A stretch of DNA of 64,000 nt from Phycisphaerales bacterium (GTDB lineage Bacteria > Planctomycetota > Phycisphaerae > Phycisphaerales > UBA1924). Made by a program: the position numbers and the translations under genes. Positions 33,923-42,349 of this stretch are shown one piece after another; within the stretch, counting starts at the first letter, position 1, and each line of letters begins with the position of its first letter. The stretch is taken from assembly GCA_016709445.1 (NCBI GenBank), contig JADJMV010000011.1:163752-227751 (forward strand), in the 5' to 3' direction. A model generated the notes under the pieces. It made no database searches and had not been told where the DNA came from. It saw nothing but the letters and a program-made list of their open reading frames with translations.

Positions 33923-34714
33923 CTAGCCGCCCCGGACCGCCAGTCCCCGTGTCCACTGACCGAGGAGATCGAGGACGCGTGATGTCTCGTCGGATGCGAC
34001 GTTCGAGATGACCTGCAGGGCCATCGCCGTGACCAGCAGGCCCGCGACGATCTTGATGGCAAATCCGACGCTCATCACGTTGAGCTGCGGCATCGTCTTC
34101 ATGACAAAGCCCATCGCCACCATGATCAGGAACACGATCGCTGTCGCCGGCGCCGAGACCCTGAGCGCCATCTCGAAGCCGGCCCGTGCCAGACCGACGT
34201 AGGTCTCGAGCGGCACCGACGACACCGCCATCCCCCCGAGCGGCACGCGCTCGTACGACTCGAGCACGCAGCCGAATGTCGTCTCGAGCCCCCCCACCGC
34301 CAGAAACACCGCGAAGCCCAGGTAGAACAGCGTCTCCCCGACCACGTCGCTCTGAGTCTCGAACTCGGGGTTGTAGACCGAGGCCATGCTCAGACCCATC
34401 TGGAATCCGGTCACGTGGCCGCCGAGCTGCAGCATCATGACCGGGACCGAAGCGATGAGCCCGACGCATACTCCGATCAGGGTCTCGCTGATGAGCAGCG
34501 GCACGAGCCCGATCAGGCTCAGGGGGATATCCGTTGTGTGCACGGGCATGGCGGGGTAAACCGCGGCCGCGAGCATGAATGCGAGCATCGCCTTGGCCAT
34601 CCGGGGCGCCGAAACGCTGCTGAGCATCGGCGCAAAGAGGAAGAGCCCCACCAGCCTCGTGGTGACGAGGATGAAGGGCACGACATGCGCCAGCAGCGGC
34701 TCGATCCCCGGCAT
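33923..34714 (-). CDS. fliR: Flagellar export protein FliR
   Basis: FliR is part of the FliP-FliQ-FliR core of the export gate in the inner membrane. The 263-residue protein has about six hydrophobic segments, beginning PFILVTTRLVGLFLFAPML, and family features such as LPLLISETLIGVCVGLIA (here VPLLISETLIG), GGHVTGFQMGLSMASVYNP and the closing MKTMPQLNVMSVGFAIKI, which is a strong family motif. The length is normal. It lies 13 bases past fliQ and 9 bases before flhB on the same strand. Confidence 0.95.
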   Translation of the reverse strand: MPGIEPLLAHVVPFILVTTRLVGLFLFAPMLSSVSAPRMAKAMLAFMLAAAVYPAMPVHTTDIPLSLIGLVPLLISETLIGVCVGLIASVPVMMLQLGGHVTGFQMGLSMASVYNPEFETQSDVVGETLFYLGFAVFLAVGGLETTFGCVLESYERVPLGGMAVSSVPLETYVGLARAGFEMALRVSAPATAIVFLIMVAMGFVMKTMPQLNVMSVGFAIKIVAGLLVTAMALQVISNVASDETSRVLDLLGQWTRGLAVRGG

Positions 34715-34727
34715 GCCCGCCCGCCTC

Positions 34728-34985
34728 CTAGATCATCGTGAAAAGGCCGGCGGCATACTCCGCCAGCTTGAGGGCGATCCACGGCAACAGAAACGCCGCG
34801 ACCAGGATCATCGCGATGATCTTGGGGACGAACGAAAGGGTCTGATCCTGGATGCTCGTGATCGACTGCACCAGGCTCACGACCAGACCGATGATCACGC
34901 CGGCGAGCAGCACCGGCGCGGCGATATTCAGCGCTGCCAGGAGCGATTCGCGGACCAGATAGACAGCGGATTCGTCGTACGGCAT
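34728..34985 (-). CDS. fliQ: Flagellar export protein FliQ
   Basis: FliQ is the small two-helix subunit of the export gate core. The 85-residue protein has two membrane helices, around AAPVLLAGVIIGLVVSLVQ and AMILVAAFLLPWIALKLAEY, separated by the conserved SITSIQDQTLSFVPKI loop. That motif is diagnostic of the family. The length is close to the usual 89. It lies 10 bases past fliP and 13 bases before fliR, in the standard fliP-fliQ-fliR order. Confidence 0.95.
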   Translation of the reverse strand: MPYDESAVYLVRESLLAALNIAAPVLLAGVIIGLVVSLVQSITSIQDQTLSFVPKIIAMILVAAFLLPWIALKLAEYAAGLFTMI

Positions 34986-34995
34986 CGCGGTTCAC

Positions 34996-35970
34996 CTATG
35001 CAAAGCTCGCCAGCCGGAGCAGGTCCGGCATGAGCGAGCGGATTGGTTCCATCATCGCAGTCCCGGCCTCGACAGACGCCGGCGCAAAGCTGTACAGCAG
35101 ACCGCCGACCACGAGCGACCAGCCGTCGACGAGCACAAACAGCAGGAGCTTGAACGGCAGGCTGATGAGCACCGGCGGGAGCATCATCATGCTCATGGAG
35201 ATCAGCAGGCTCGCGATGACCATGTCGATGACCAGGAAGGGCAGATAGACCTTGAACCCCATGACAAACGAGGTCTTGAGCTCGCTGAGCATGTAGGCGG
35301 GCACCAGCGCCGTGGTCGAAACGTCCGCCCGGGTGAGCTTGGACGGATCGCTCACGTCCTTGCCCTGGTATTCGAGCACCATGTACAGGCTCGACCAGTT
35401 GCCCGTCGCCTCCAGCTGACCGAACATGAAGTCCCGCATCGGCTGCTTCGCGCGTGTCCAGAGGTCCTCGTAGTCGCTCACCTCGCCGCGCTGGTAGGGG
35501 AGCACCGCCTCGTCCCACACCCGGTCCAGCGTCGGCGACATGATCATGAGCGTCATGAAGAGCGCCAGCGACGTCAGAACCTGCGGCGGCGGGATGCTCG
35601 CGGCCCCGATCGCCTGACGCAGCAGGGCCAGCACGATCATGATCCGCATGAAACACGTCGTCATCAACATGATCGACGGAGCCAGCGCGATGACCGTCAG
35701 CAGCAGCATCACGCTCATCGCCGTCGACATGCCCCGCGGCTGGTCGGGGTCTCCCCGCCCCCTCCCGCCGACGCCCGGCAGCGCCTCGCCCGCCTGGTCG
35801 AGAATCGCCAATGGATTCAGCACATCCGAGGCTCGAAGCGAGGTGTCACCCGTCAATGCGCGGGCGCCAGCGCTCCCCGGCGTGGGAGGACCGTACGAGC
35901 CCTGGGCGCGGGCCCCCGACGCCACAATCCCGAGCAGGGCCAGCAGGATGGCGAGCATCCGGATCCTCAT
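34996..35970 (-). CDS. fliP: Flagellar export protein FliP
   Basis: FliP is the main pore subunit of the flagellar export gate. The 324-residue protein starts with a cleavable signal peptide (MRIRMLAILLALLGIVASG). A longer than usual N-terminal periplasmic stretch (about residues 23-80) follows, then four membrane helices. Family motifs are SIMLMTTCFMRIMIVLALLR, VPAYMLSELKTSFVMGFKVY, LPFLVIDMVIASLLISMSMM and PPVLISLPFKLLLFVLVDGW. The ATG at 35970 overlaps the fliO stop (ATGA). The open frame continues upstream but there it belongs to the fliO shadow. Confidence 0.96.
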   Translation of the reverse strand: MRIRMLAILLALLGIVASGARAQGSYGPPTPGSAGARALTGDTSLRASDVLNPLAILDQAGEALPGVGGRGRGDPDQPRGMSTAMSVMLLLTVIALAPSIMLMTTCFMRIMIVLALLRQAIGAASIPPPQVLTSLALFMTLMIMSPTLDRVWDEAVLPYQRGEVSDYEDLWTRAKQPMRDFMFGQLEATGNWSSLYMVLEYQGKDVSDPSKLTRADVSTTALVPAYMLSELKTSFVMGFKVYLPFLVIDMVIASLLISMSMMMLPPVLISLPFKLLLFVLVDGWSLVVGGLLYSFAPASVEAGTAMMEPIRSLMPDLLRLASFA

Positions 35971-36803
35971 GCCGCCCCCCCCCCGCGAAGGCGCACCAGG
36001 CGGGAGCGGAGCCCGTCCACGGGGTCCGTGCCGGTCCCGCGGGCCGGGAGTGCGACCGGGGCGAGAACCGCCTCCGCGGCCTCGTGGGATGTCTCGTACT
36101 TGGTGACCATCCCGCGGAACCGTGACGCCAGCGACCGCCCCTCGGCTTCCGACGTGAGCATGAGGATGGACGAGACTTCCTCGGGGTCGGTGAGTTCGCA
36201 GAGCGTGCGGACGCCGCTGCCTCGGGCCGAGACCGTCTGGCAGAGCAGCAGCACCCGCCGGTCGAGTTTGAGCAGAATCATGGTCTGGCCCCGCCCCATC
36301 GGGTACCTGCCCAGCACCTGCAGAATGCCGGCCGGCGCCTTGCCCCCGGGGCCGATCGTGCCGAGCAGGGTGCCCCCCTTCCGGGCCCAGACACGGAGCA
36401 AGACGCCCAGCCCCGCGATCAGTGCGATGATGAGCAGCAGCACGACAGCCGTGCGCCACCACCCTTCCGAGCCTGTCGCCCCGGCGGCCTTGCCTTCATC
36501 GGGGCGGCCCCCGGGCCGTCCCCCCCTTGAGCGGAGAAACTCTTGCGCCGGACGCACCGCTCCGCCCCCGAGAGGGAGCGATTCCGAACCCGCCGCGGGC
36601 GTCTTGGGAGGAGCGACATCGGCTGGGCCGCCGGAGAGAGTCGCTCCGATGCCGGGCGAGACGGTCGACGTCGGATCGGGCGCCGTCTCGGCGGCCACCG
36701 AGGGCGGCAGCGGGTCCGGCCCGAAGACGGGCACACCCTGCGCCGCGGCGCCAGACACGACGGCGAGCCAGCAGACCGCACTCGACACCCCAGTTCGCCG
36801 CAT
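35967..36803 (-). CDS. fliO: Flagellar biosynthesis protein FliO
   Basis: FliO is an assembly factor that stabilises FliP. The 278-residue protein has a signal-like N-terminus (AVCWLAVVSGAAAQG) and a proline- and glycine-rich region of about 90 residues. One membrane helix follows at about residues 115-137 (TAVVLLLIIALIAGLGVLL), then the cytoplasmic FliO domain (GGKAPAGILQVLGRYPMGRG, LLKLDRRVLLLCQ). It is longer than typical FliO proteins because of the N-terminal extension, which occurs in other bacteria too. It overlaps fliP by four bases and starts 57 bases past the fliN stop. Confidence 0.88.
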   Translation of the reverse strand: MRRTGVSSAVCWLAVVSGAAAQGVPVFGPDPLPPSVAAETAPDPTSTVSPGIGATLSGGPADVAPPKTPAAGSESLPLGGGAVRPAQEFLRSRGGRPGGRPDEGKAAGATGSEGWWRTAVVLLLIIALIAGLGVLLRVWARKGGTLLGTIGPGGKAPAGILQVLGRYPMGRGQTMILLKLDRRVLLLCQTVSARGSGVRTLCELTDPEEVSSILMLTSEAEGRSLASRFRGMVTKYETSHEAAEAVLAPVALPARGTGTDPVDGLRSRLVRLRGGGAA

Positions 36804-36860
36804 GACGCCTTCCTGGCTTCGCTCCCGGCGTGCTCCGACGCCGGCCCGACACGACTCGAA

Positions 36861-37442
36861 TCAGCTGACCTTGCGTTCTTCCGGGTCCACAATCTCGTTG
36901 ATGCGCACGCAGAAGTTGTCGTTGAGCACGAGCACCTCGCCCCTCGCCACGTGCCGTTCGTTGACGTAGATATCCACCGGATCTCCGGCGAGCTTGTCGA
37001 GCTCGACCACCGCGCCGTCGTTGAGCTTGAGCACGTCTTCCACCAGGAGGCGCGTCCGCCCCAGCTCGATCTTGACCTGCAGGTTCACGTCGGACAGCAG
37101 GTCGAGCTCCGCCGGGGCCCTCGGGCTACGCCCGGCGTCGAAGGGCGGAAAGCTCATAGGCGTGGAGCCCGCCGGCGGTGGTTCGCTCTGGGCCGTCTGA
37201 GCCCGGGGCGCCGGCCTCGGCATAGGAGCGGTCGAGTCGTTCGCGTCGTTCACGGCCGCGCTGACCTGCGCGAGCAGAGCCTCGGCCATGGCTGCCGCGG
37301 CGTCCGCCGAGACGAACTCCTCATCAGGTGTGCTGGCGGGAAGTGGCGGCGTGGTGCTCCCCGCCGGCTGGTCCTGCGCGACGTCCTCGGGACCCTCGTC
37401 GGGCACAGGCCGCTCTTGATCGGGAGGGAGTTCTTCGGCCAT
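36861..37442 (-). CDS. fliN: Flagellar motor switch protein FliN
   Basis: FliN forms the lower C-ring of the motor switch and helps in docking export substrates. The 193-residue protein has a long acidic and proline-rich N-terminal part, then the SpoA/FliN domain at about residues 115-190: DLLSDVNLQVKIELGRTRLL, EDVLKLNDGAVVELDKLAGD, VDIYVNERHVARGEVLVLND, NFCVRINEIV. These are textbook FliN motifs. No CheC-like or FliM-like domain is present, so it is not FliY. fliM, its usual neighbour, is missing. The ATG at 37442 was chosen over upstream frames that lack coding character. It lies downstream of a terminator that separates it from fliL. Confidence 0.94.
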   Translation of the reverse strand: MAEELPPDQERPVPDEGPEDVAQDQPAGSTTPPLPASTPDEEFVSADAAAAMAEALLAQVSAAVNDANDSTAPMPRPAPRAQTAQSEPPPAGSTPMSFPPFDAGRSPRAPAELDLLSDVNLQVKIELGRTRLLVEDVLKLNDGAVVELDKLAGDPVDIYVNERHVARGEVLVLNDNFCVRINEIVDPEERKVS

Positions 37443-37557
37443 CCGCGGATCCTCCGCTGTGGTGCGCTCGCCGCGCCGATCGGCGGGGCGCACTTCCTGC
37501 GCGCTCCGTCATCCGTCGGCGAGGTCTGCATCGGCCCAAGCGCAGCAGCACCCGCAC

Positions 37558-37580
37558 AAAAAGCCCGCCGGGCGGCGGGT
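37558..37580 (-). terminator. Rho-independent terminator between fliL and fliN
   Basis: A six-base stem CCCGCC/GGCGGG with a GCCC loop (37564-37579) is followed on the minus strand by CTTTTT. It stands 52 bases past the fliL stop. The remaining 115 bases before fliN could hold a promoter, but no -24/-12 or clear -35/-10 element was seen there. Confidence 0.75.
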
Positions 37581-37631
37581 CCTGCGCGTGGCGGCATTTC
37601 TTGCGCGATCACCTTGGGGGGCGCCGGGCGA

Positions 37632-38153
37632 CTACTCCGGGGGAGTCCCCTGGCACTTCGGAATCAGCACCTTCGTGACATAGGGATCACCCGCGGGCGT
37701 AGCCCCGAAGATCTGCTGCACGTAGGCATCGATCTGGCGGTGCAGGGTCTCGAGGCCCGGCTCGGTCAGGTGCGAATGGGCGGCGCGGCGGATGATGAGC
37801 CCGACACCCTCGGTGATCTCGGCGGATCGCCGGTCGAGCTCGGCCTTGACCCGCTCCTCGTCCTTCTTTCTGGTCTGGAGCACGATGTCCACCGCCCACG
37901 TCCAGGCGCGGCCCGAGGCCATGTTCTGGAACCGGCCCTCGACCAGCTTGATCTCGACCGTCTGCTCTTCCTCGGCCTTCTGGGCGCCCTCGATATCCTG
38001 GGCCTCCGCCTTCGAGGGCCCGCCCCCGGAGAACATGATGAACCCCAGAGCCGCCACGCCCTCGAGCACCATGACGACCGCCACGATCGCGATGGTCAAG
38101 ATCGGTGATTTCTTCTTTGCCTCCGCCGGAGCGGCTTCAGTTCCCTCGGGCAT
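37632..38153 (-). CDS. fliL: Flagellar basal body-associated protein FliL
   Basis: FliL surrounds the stator and helps motor torque. The 173-residue protein has a lysine-rich start, one membrane helix at about residues 17-42 (ILTIAIVAVVMVLEGVAALG), and a periplasmic domain with the stomatin-like FliL pattern (VEIKLVEGRFQNMASGRAWT, VDIVLQTRKKDEERVKAELD, RAAHSHLTEPGLETLHRQI). The start ATG at 38153 fits the family; upstream sequence in the same frame is not coding. It follows motB by 29 bases and is followed by a terminator, so it appears to be the last gene of its transcript. Confidence 0.85.
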   Translation of the reverse strand: MPEGTEAAPAEAKKKSPILTIAIVAVVMVLEGVAALGFIMFSGGGPSKAEAQDIEGAQKAEEEQTVEIKLVEGRFQNMASGRAWTWAVDIVLQTRKKDEERVKAELDRRSAEITEGVGLIIRRAAHSHLTEPGLETLHRQIDAYVQQIFGATPAGDPYVTKVLIPKCQGTPPE

Positions 38154-38182
38154 GGGATTCCTCGCTTTCGAACTCGAATCGT

Positions 38183-38929
38183 CTAACGCCCCCGCCCGGT
38201 TCCCTGGGGATCCGGGTGGAGGTCGTCCACCGCAACCTCCGTCATGAATACGTCCACCCTGCGGTTGCCTGCGTCGGCGCCTCCCTCGCGGGCTTCCAGC
38301 TTGACTGGCTGGGTGTCCCCGGCAACCCAAAGGGAGAGCAGGTTTCGGTCCACCTCGCACTCATCGATCAGGAAGTCGACCACGGTCTGTGCGCGGCGGT
38401 AGGAGAGCTCCCAGTAGCTCAGGCCGCCCGTGCGGTCCTCCACCCCCCAGGCGTGGCCCATCACCACGAACTTCTTCCGCGAGCCCCGGATGTAGGGCGC
38501 GATGAGCGTCCGGATGTCCTCCTTGTTCTGGTCCGTGAGCTCGTAGCTCGCGGCGACGAATGGCAGCGGGCGACCGATGGTCCACCGCTGGCCCCGGAAG
38601 AGGGTCGAGGTGGTCTGGTCCGACCCCTCCGTCGTCTGCTCGTTGACATCGGAACGGCTCTTCTCCTTCTGCATCTTCTTCCGACGCCCATCCGGCAGCG
38701 CGTCCGGGGAACTCGCGAGCATGAGTTCATCGATCACGCTCGAATCCCCCCCCTCGGCGCCGAGAGCCTCTTTGATCGCATCGATCACCTTCTGGAACTC
38801 GTCCGGCTTCTTCAGCTCGCTGAACGCCGCCAGGAGGATGAAGAAACAGAGCAGCAGCGACATCAGATCGCCATAGGTGACAACCCACTCAGGGACCGCG
38901 TTTCCAGCCGGGGGCGGACGCTTACCCAT
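38183..38929 (-). CDS. motB: Flagellar motor stator protein MotB
   Basis: MotB anchors the stator to peptidoglycan and carries the proton-binding Asp. The 248-residue protein has a short N-terminus, then PEWVVTYGDLMSLLLCFFIL with the essential Asp21 at the start of its only membrane helix. A plug-like linker and an OmpA-type domain follow (RTLIAPYIRGSRKKFVVMGH, then SYRRAQTVVDFLIDECEVDR and NRRVDVFMTEV). Family and role are clear. It starts 13 bases past the motA stop. The helix residues can fit either proton or sodium stators; sequence alone does not settle the ion. Confidence 0.95.
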   Translation of the reverse strand: MGKRPPPAGNAVPEWVVTYGDLMSLLLCFFILLAAFSELKKPDEFQKVIDAIKEALGAEGGDSSVIDELMLASSPDALPDGRRKKMQKEKSRSDVNEQTTEGSDQTTSTLFRGQRWTIGRPLPFVAASYELTDQNKEDIRTLIAPYIRGSRKKFVVMGHAWGVEDRTGGLSYWELSYRRAQTVVDFLIDECEVDRNLLSLWVAGDTQPVKLEAREGGADAGNRRVDVFMTEVAVDDLHPDPQGTGRGR

Positions 38930-38942
38930 GACGGTCGGCCTT

Positions 38943-39722
38943 CTAGGCCGCCTCCTTGGTCTCGAAGGCGGCCCGCTGGCTTGGCGGCAGGTAGGTCAGC
39001 AGCTTGCTCTCCACCACGCGGGGATTGTCGCCCGACTGGATGGACATCACGCCGGCCGCGATGATGGTCTTGATCAGGACCTCCTCGCCGTCGCGCGCCG
39101 CGAGGCGGTCGGCGATCGGGCCGGTCACCATATTGGAGATCATGGCGCCGTAGAGCGTCGTGATCAGGGCCACCGCCATGCCCGGGCCGATCTTGCTCGG
39201 GTCGTCCATGTTGCTCAGCATGAAGATCAGACCGAGGAGCGTCCCGATCATCCCGAACGCCGGCGCATACTTCCCGATCGTGTCGAGTACCTGCTTGCCC
39301 TGCGCGTGCCGGTCCTGCAAGGCGTCGAGCTCCGTGTCGAGGATCTGCTGGATGAATTCCGGATCCGTGCCGTCCACGGCCATCTTCACGCCGCGGACAA
39401 TGAAGGGATCCTTCATATCCTCGACATGATTCTCGAGCGCCAGGATGCCCTCGCGGCGGGCGATCTCGGCGTACTTGACCAGGTCCGTGATGACCTCGCC
39501 AGCGTCGATCTGCTTGGCGAATACCGCCTTGAGAAACACTTTGTGGATCTTGAGCACACGGGCCAGGGGGAACGAGAGCACTGTCGCGCCGGTGGCTCCA
39601 CCAAACACGACCAGGATCGACGCCGGATCGATCAGCGCCGCGGGATTGCCGCCGCCGATGACGATGCCCGCGGCGATCGCTCCGATCGCGACCACGAGCC
39701 CGATGATCGTGCCGATGTCCAC
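38943..39722 (-). CDS. motA: Flagellar motor stator protein MotA
   Basis: MotA forms the ring of the ion-driven stator and pushes on FliG. The 259-residue protein has four membrane helices, with DIGTIIGLVVAIGAIAAGIV first, the SILVVFGGATGATVLSFPL pair, and the later ALITTLYGAMISNMVTGPIA. The cytoplasmic loop contains the charged residues expected to contact FliG. I chose the GTG at 39722 because GGTGGAGG lies eight bases upstream and the product then starts like other MotA proteins; a GTG at 39749 would add nine residues. A small hairpin lies between it and flbD. Confidence 0.95.
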   Translation of the reverse strand: MDIGTIIGLVVAIGAIAAGIVIGGGNPAALIDPASILVVFGGATGATVLSFPLARVLKIHKVFLKAVFAKQIDAGEVITDLVKYAEIARREGILALENHVEDMKDPFIVRGVKMAVDGTDPEFIQQILDTELDALQDRHAQGKQVLDTIGKYAPAFGMIGTLLGLIFMLSNMDDPSKIGPGMAVALITTLYGAMISNMVTGPIADRLAARDGEEVLIKTIIAAGVMSIQSGDNPRVVESKLLTYLPPSQRAAFETKEAA

Positions 39723-39789
39723 TGGCGCGGCCTCCACCCCGGTGCGCACACCCTGCGCCCCGCTTCAGGGTTCATCGGGAGGCCGGACC

Positions 39790-39807
39790 GGGGACTTGAC
39801 AGTCCCC
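39790..39807. other. Small hairpin between flbD and motA
   Basis: GGGGACT and AGTCCCC form a perfect seven-base stem with a TGAC loop. It has no T tract on either strand, so it is not a standard terminator. It may serve as an RNA processing or stability element between flbD and motA. Confidence 0.4.
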
Positions 39808-39829
39808 ACAAGTCGGCCGCGACGCGTGG

Positions 39830-40027
39830 TCAAGATGGGGGGATCATGCGGCGGAGCAGGCGCCCGTACTCGATCGTCCTGTCCACGACGTCCTGCATCC
39901 GCTCCTGGACCACGACGTGGTCCCCGTTCACGAGCGTGATGATCGTGTCGGGATTCTCCTCGACGGTGCGGATCAGTTCCGCGTTGAGCACGAAGGGCTT
40001 CCCGTTGAGTCGGTGCAGCGTCACCAA
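39830..40027 (-). CDS. flbD: Flagellar protein FlbD
   Basis: This 65-residue protein matches the small FlbD/SwrD family that is often found just before motA: VTLHRLNGKPFVLNAELIRT, ENPDTIITLVNGDHVVVQER, then DVVDRTIEYGRLL. In Bacillus, SwrD raises motor torque. The start is TTG at 40027 or GTG at 40024, with GGAGAA upstream. It lies 61 bases past the flgE stop and 80 bases before motA, in the flgE-flbD-motA-motB-fliL order common in many phyla. It should not be confused with the Caulobacter regulator also called FlbD. Confidence 0.9.
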   Translation of the reverse strand: MVTLHRLNGKPFVLNAELIRTVEENPDTIITLVNGDHVVVQERMQDVVDRTIEYGRLLRRMIPPS

Positions 40028-40088
40028 GGGTGATTCTCCCCAACTCCATCGGCTCGACCACCCGCCGACTTCAGCCGATTATCGGGAC

Positions 40089-41840
40089 CTAGCGGGAGAG
40101 CTGGGTGAGTTGCTGCAGCAGATCGTCGGCCGTCCGCACCACCCGGCTCGAGGCCGAATAGCCCGTGGACGACATGATCATCTTGATGAATTCCTGGCCC
40201 AGATCCACATTGGCCTGCTCGAGCGAGCCGGACACGATCGCCCCCGAGCCGAACGTCGAAGGGGTCACCACGGCCGCCTCCCCGCTGTCCGGGCCCTGGC
40301 GGAAGAGGTTGGACCCCTGCTCGACAAGGCCGTCGTTGTTCGTGAACTTCGCCAGCACCACCCGTCCGAGCGTGCGCGTGAGCCCGTTGCTGAACACGCC
40401 GGTAATGAGCCCATCCCTGTCGATGCTGAAATCGTCGAGCGTCCCGCTCGGGCGGCCGTCCCGAAACGTCGAGGCGACCGACGATGGATCGTCCGCCAGC
40501 GAAGTCAACTGCTCGCCCGAACCCGAGAAGGCCAGCGAGAAGGTCTGCGGCGTCGCGGCGCCCGTGCCCGCCCTGTCGATGGTCACCGAGACGGGTGTCT
40601 CCGCCAGCAGCAGCCCAGAGTTGTCGAACGAAACCTCGCCGGTTCCCAGGCGCAGATCGAGGTCCGAGTCATCCCCCGAATCCAGGAAGTACCGCCACGT
40701 GGTTCCCGTATCGCCCTTGGACTCGATCGCGAGCGTGGCGTCCACCGCCACCTCTTGCCCTAGCGAGTCGTAAACGATAAATGTCGTTCGCACGCTCTCC
40801 CCGGTTGCGTCCTGTGATTTGGAGGAGACAAAGGGCAGCCTGTCCACCGAGCCGTCGCTGTCCAGGAGGCGGATCGAGCTGGTCGCGAGTTCCAGATCGT
40901 TGACCGAGCCGATATTCCCGACGAGCTGGATGGTTCCCGTTGACGTCACCACGGATGCCCCGGGCGTGAGCCCGTCGGGGTTCGCGCCGCCGGTGGCGTG
41001 CAGGCCCAACGCCTGGTTGAAGAAGGCGAGCAGGTCCTGCACCGTGGTGCCCGCACCGATCTCGAGCTCCGCCGTCGGGATCGACGCACCGCCCTTGGTG
41101 GCCCCCCGGATCTGCAGCACCTGGCCAGAGCGGAACATCGCCTGGCCCGAGGTCTCGGGGTCCGCAATCTCCACCAGCAGGCTATCTGTCTCCAGGCTGT
41201 TGCCCGCGCCCGGCGGATTCGTAGCCCCGCTGATCACCGACAGGCCGGTGAGGCTCGTCCCGGAGAGCGTGACCAACGAACCCCCGCCGGAGAGCGAGCC
41301 CGCAGCGTTGAGGTTCCCGACCAGACGCACGTTGGCCGTCGGATCGGCGACGGCCCTCGCGCCCAGAGGGATGTTGAGCGTGGTCAGGTCGCCATCGATC
41401 AGCGCGTAGCTGTTGTCCACCGCGTACCCCATCACCTGATCGCCGTCGATCGTGACGAGGTTCCCGTCGGCATCCTGACGGAAGGCGCCGGCGCGGGTGT
41501 AGAGCGTGTCCTGGTCCCGGCGCACAACGAAGAAGCCGTCGCCATCGATCGCGAGGTCACGTCCGTCGCCGGTCGCCTGGAAGGCCCCCTGCGCAAAGTC
41601 ATGCTGCGTTCCGGCGATGTTGACGCCGAGACCGATCTGGAGGGGGTTCGTGCCGCCGGTCCGGTCCGCCGGCAGGGAGCCGATGCTGACCGTCCGCTGC
41701 AGCGCGGTGCTGAAAAGCATCCGTGAGCCCTTGAACGCGGTGGTATTCACGTTCGCGATGTTGTTGCCGATCACTTCGAGGTTGCGCGAGTTCGCATTCA
41801 ACCCTGTGAGACCGGTCAGAAGGGCTTGCGTGCTTCCCAT
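40089..41840 (-). CDS. flgE: Flagellar hook protein FlgE
   Basis: FlgE builds the hook that joins the rod to the filament. The 583-residue protein has the D0 rod-type N-terminus (TALTGLNANSRNLEVIGNNI ANVNT, then AFKGSR) and the matching C-terminus (SGSLEQANVDLGQEFIKMIM, SSTGYSASSRVVRTADDLL). The middle shows the LAIDGDGFFVVRRDQDTLYT RAG motif and large beta-rich domains. It is longer than the enteric hook protein (about 400 residues), owing to an extended middle region. It follows the hook-operon protein by 20 bases. Confidence 0.94.
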   Translation of the reverse strand: MGSTQALLTGLTGLNANSRNLEVIGNNIANVNTTAFKGSRMLFSTALQRTVSIGSLPADRTGGTNPLQIGLGVNIAGTQHDFAQGAFQATGDGRDLAIDGDGFFVVRRDQDTLYTRAGAFRQDADGNLVTIDGDQVMGYAVDNSYALIDGDLTTLNIPLGARAVADPTANVRLVGNLNAAGSLSGGGSLVTLSGTSLTGLSVISGATNPPGAGNSLETDSLLVEIADPETSGQAMFRSGQVLQIRGATKGGASIPTAELEIGAGTTVQDLLAFFNQALGLHATGGANPDGLTPGASVVTSTGTIQLVGNIGSVNDLELATSSIRLLDSDGSVDRLPFVSSKSQDATGESVRTTFIVYDSLGQEVAVDATLAIESKGDTGTTWRYFLDSGDDSDLDLRLGTGEVSFDNSGLLLAETPVSVTIDRAGTGAATPQTFSLAFSGSGEQLTSLADDPSSVASTFRDGRPSGTLDDFSIDRDGLITGVFSNGLTRTLGRVVLAKFTNNDGLVEQGSNLFRQGPDSGEAAVVTPSTFGSGAIVSGSLEQANVDLGQEFIKMIMSSTGYSASSRVVRTADDLLQQLTQLSR

Positions 41841-41860
41841 GAGTTCCTCTCCGGCCGCGA

Positions 41861-42349
41861 TTACGCGGCGGTGGGCTCGCCCGCAGAGGGCAGGCCTTCA
41901 AGCAGCTTGAGCACCGATGCCTGTGGCAGGCCCGAGGGGAGCGGGAGCACCGAGGGAGTTGGTGTTCCCGCATCGCCGAGACGCATCACGCCGTCGATGC
42001 CCGTGAGCACCTTGCCGTCCGGGAGGTCGGCCGTCCCCAGAACGGACCGACCCAGGACGTCCACATCCAGGGAAAGGCCATCCATCAGCACCACGATCCT
42101 CGTTGCCCCCTCGGCGTGGGCTCTGTCCACGGCGCCGGCGAGTCGGCCGAGTTGCTCCCCGGTCAGTGAGACCCCGGCGCCGTCGGCGATCGAGACGGGG
42201 AGCCCGGTCTCGAGCTGGCCCGCGCGCGCCTGGTCGAGCAGATCCGCGAACGAAGCGCCGGCCGCGGGCACGCCCGCCCCGACGTCGCCGCTGGTCGGCC
42301 GGACACCCGAGCCGAGTACCCGCAGGAGATCGGCGGCGCCTGTCTCCAT
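41861..42349 (-). CDS. Flagellar hook-operon protein (TIGR02530-like)
   Basis: This 162-residue protein lies between flgD and flgE, the position of a small conserved flagellar operon protein (TIGR02530 family) of unclear role. The matching part is the C-terminal half: VSLTGEQLGRLAGAVDRAHA, EGATRIVVLMDGLSLDVDVL, then LPDGKVLTGIDGVMRL, which parallels the family pattern of helix, strand and a final 'I-T-x-I-D' motif. The N-terminal part is low complexity. The ATG at 42349 shares its first base with the flgD stop (TGATG). The assignment rests on position and pattern. Confidence 0.65.
   Translation of the reverse strand: METGAADLLRVLGSGVRPTSGDVGAGVPAAGASFADLLDQARAGQLETGLPVSIADGAGVSLTGEQLGRLAGAVDRAHAEGATRIVVLMDGLSLDVDVLGRSVLGTADLPDGKVLTGIDGVMRLGDAGTPTPSVLPLPSGLPQASVLKLLEGLPSAGEPTAA

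Noticed and set aside
37443..37631. A short or broken fliM in the fliL-fliN gap
   Set aside because: No frame shows a FliM motif, the gap is only 189 bases, and a terminator occupies part of it.
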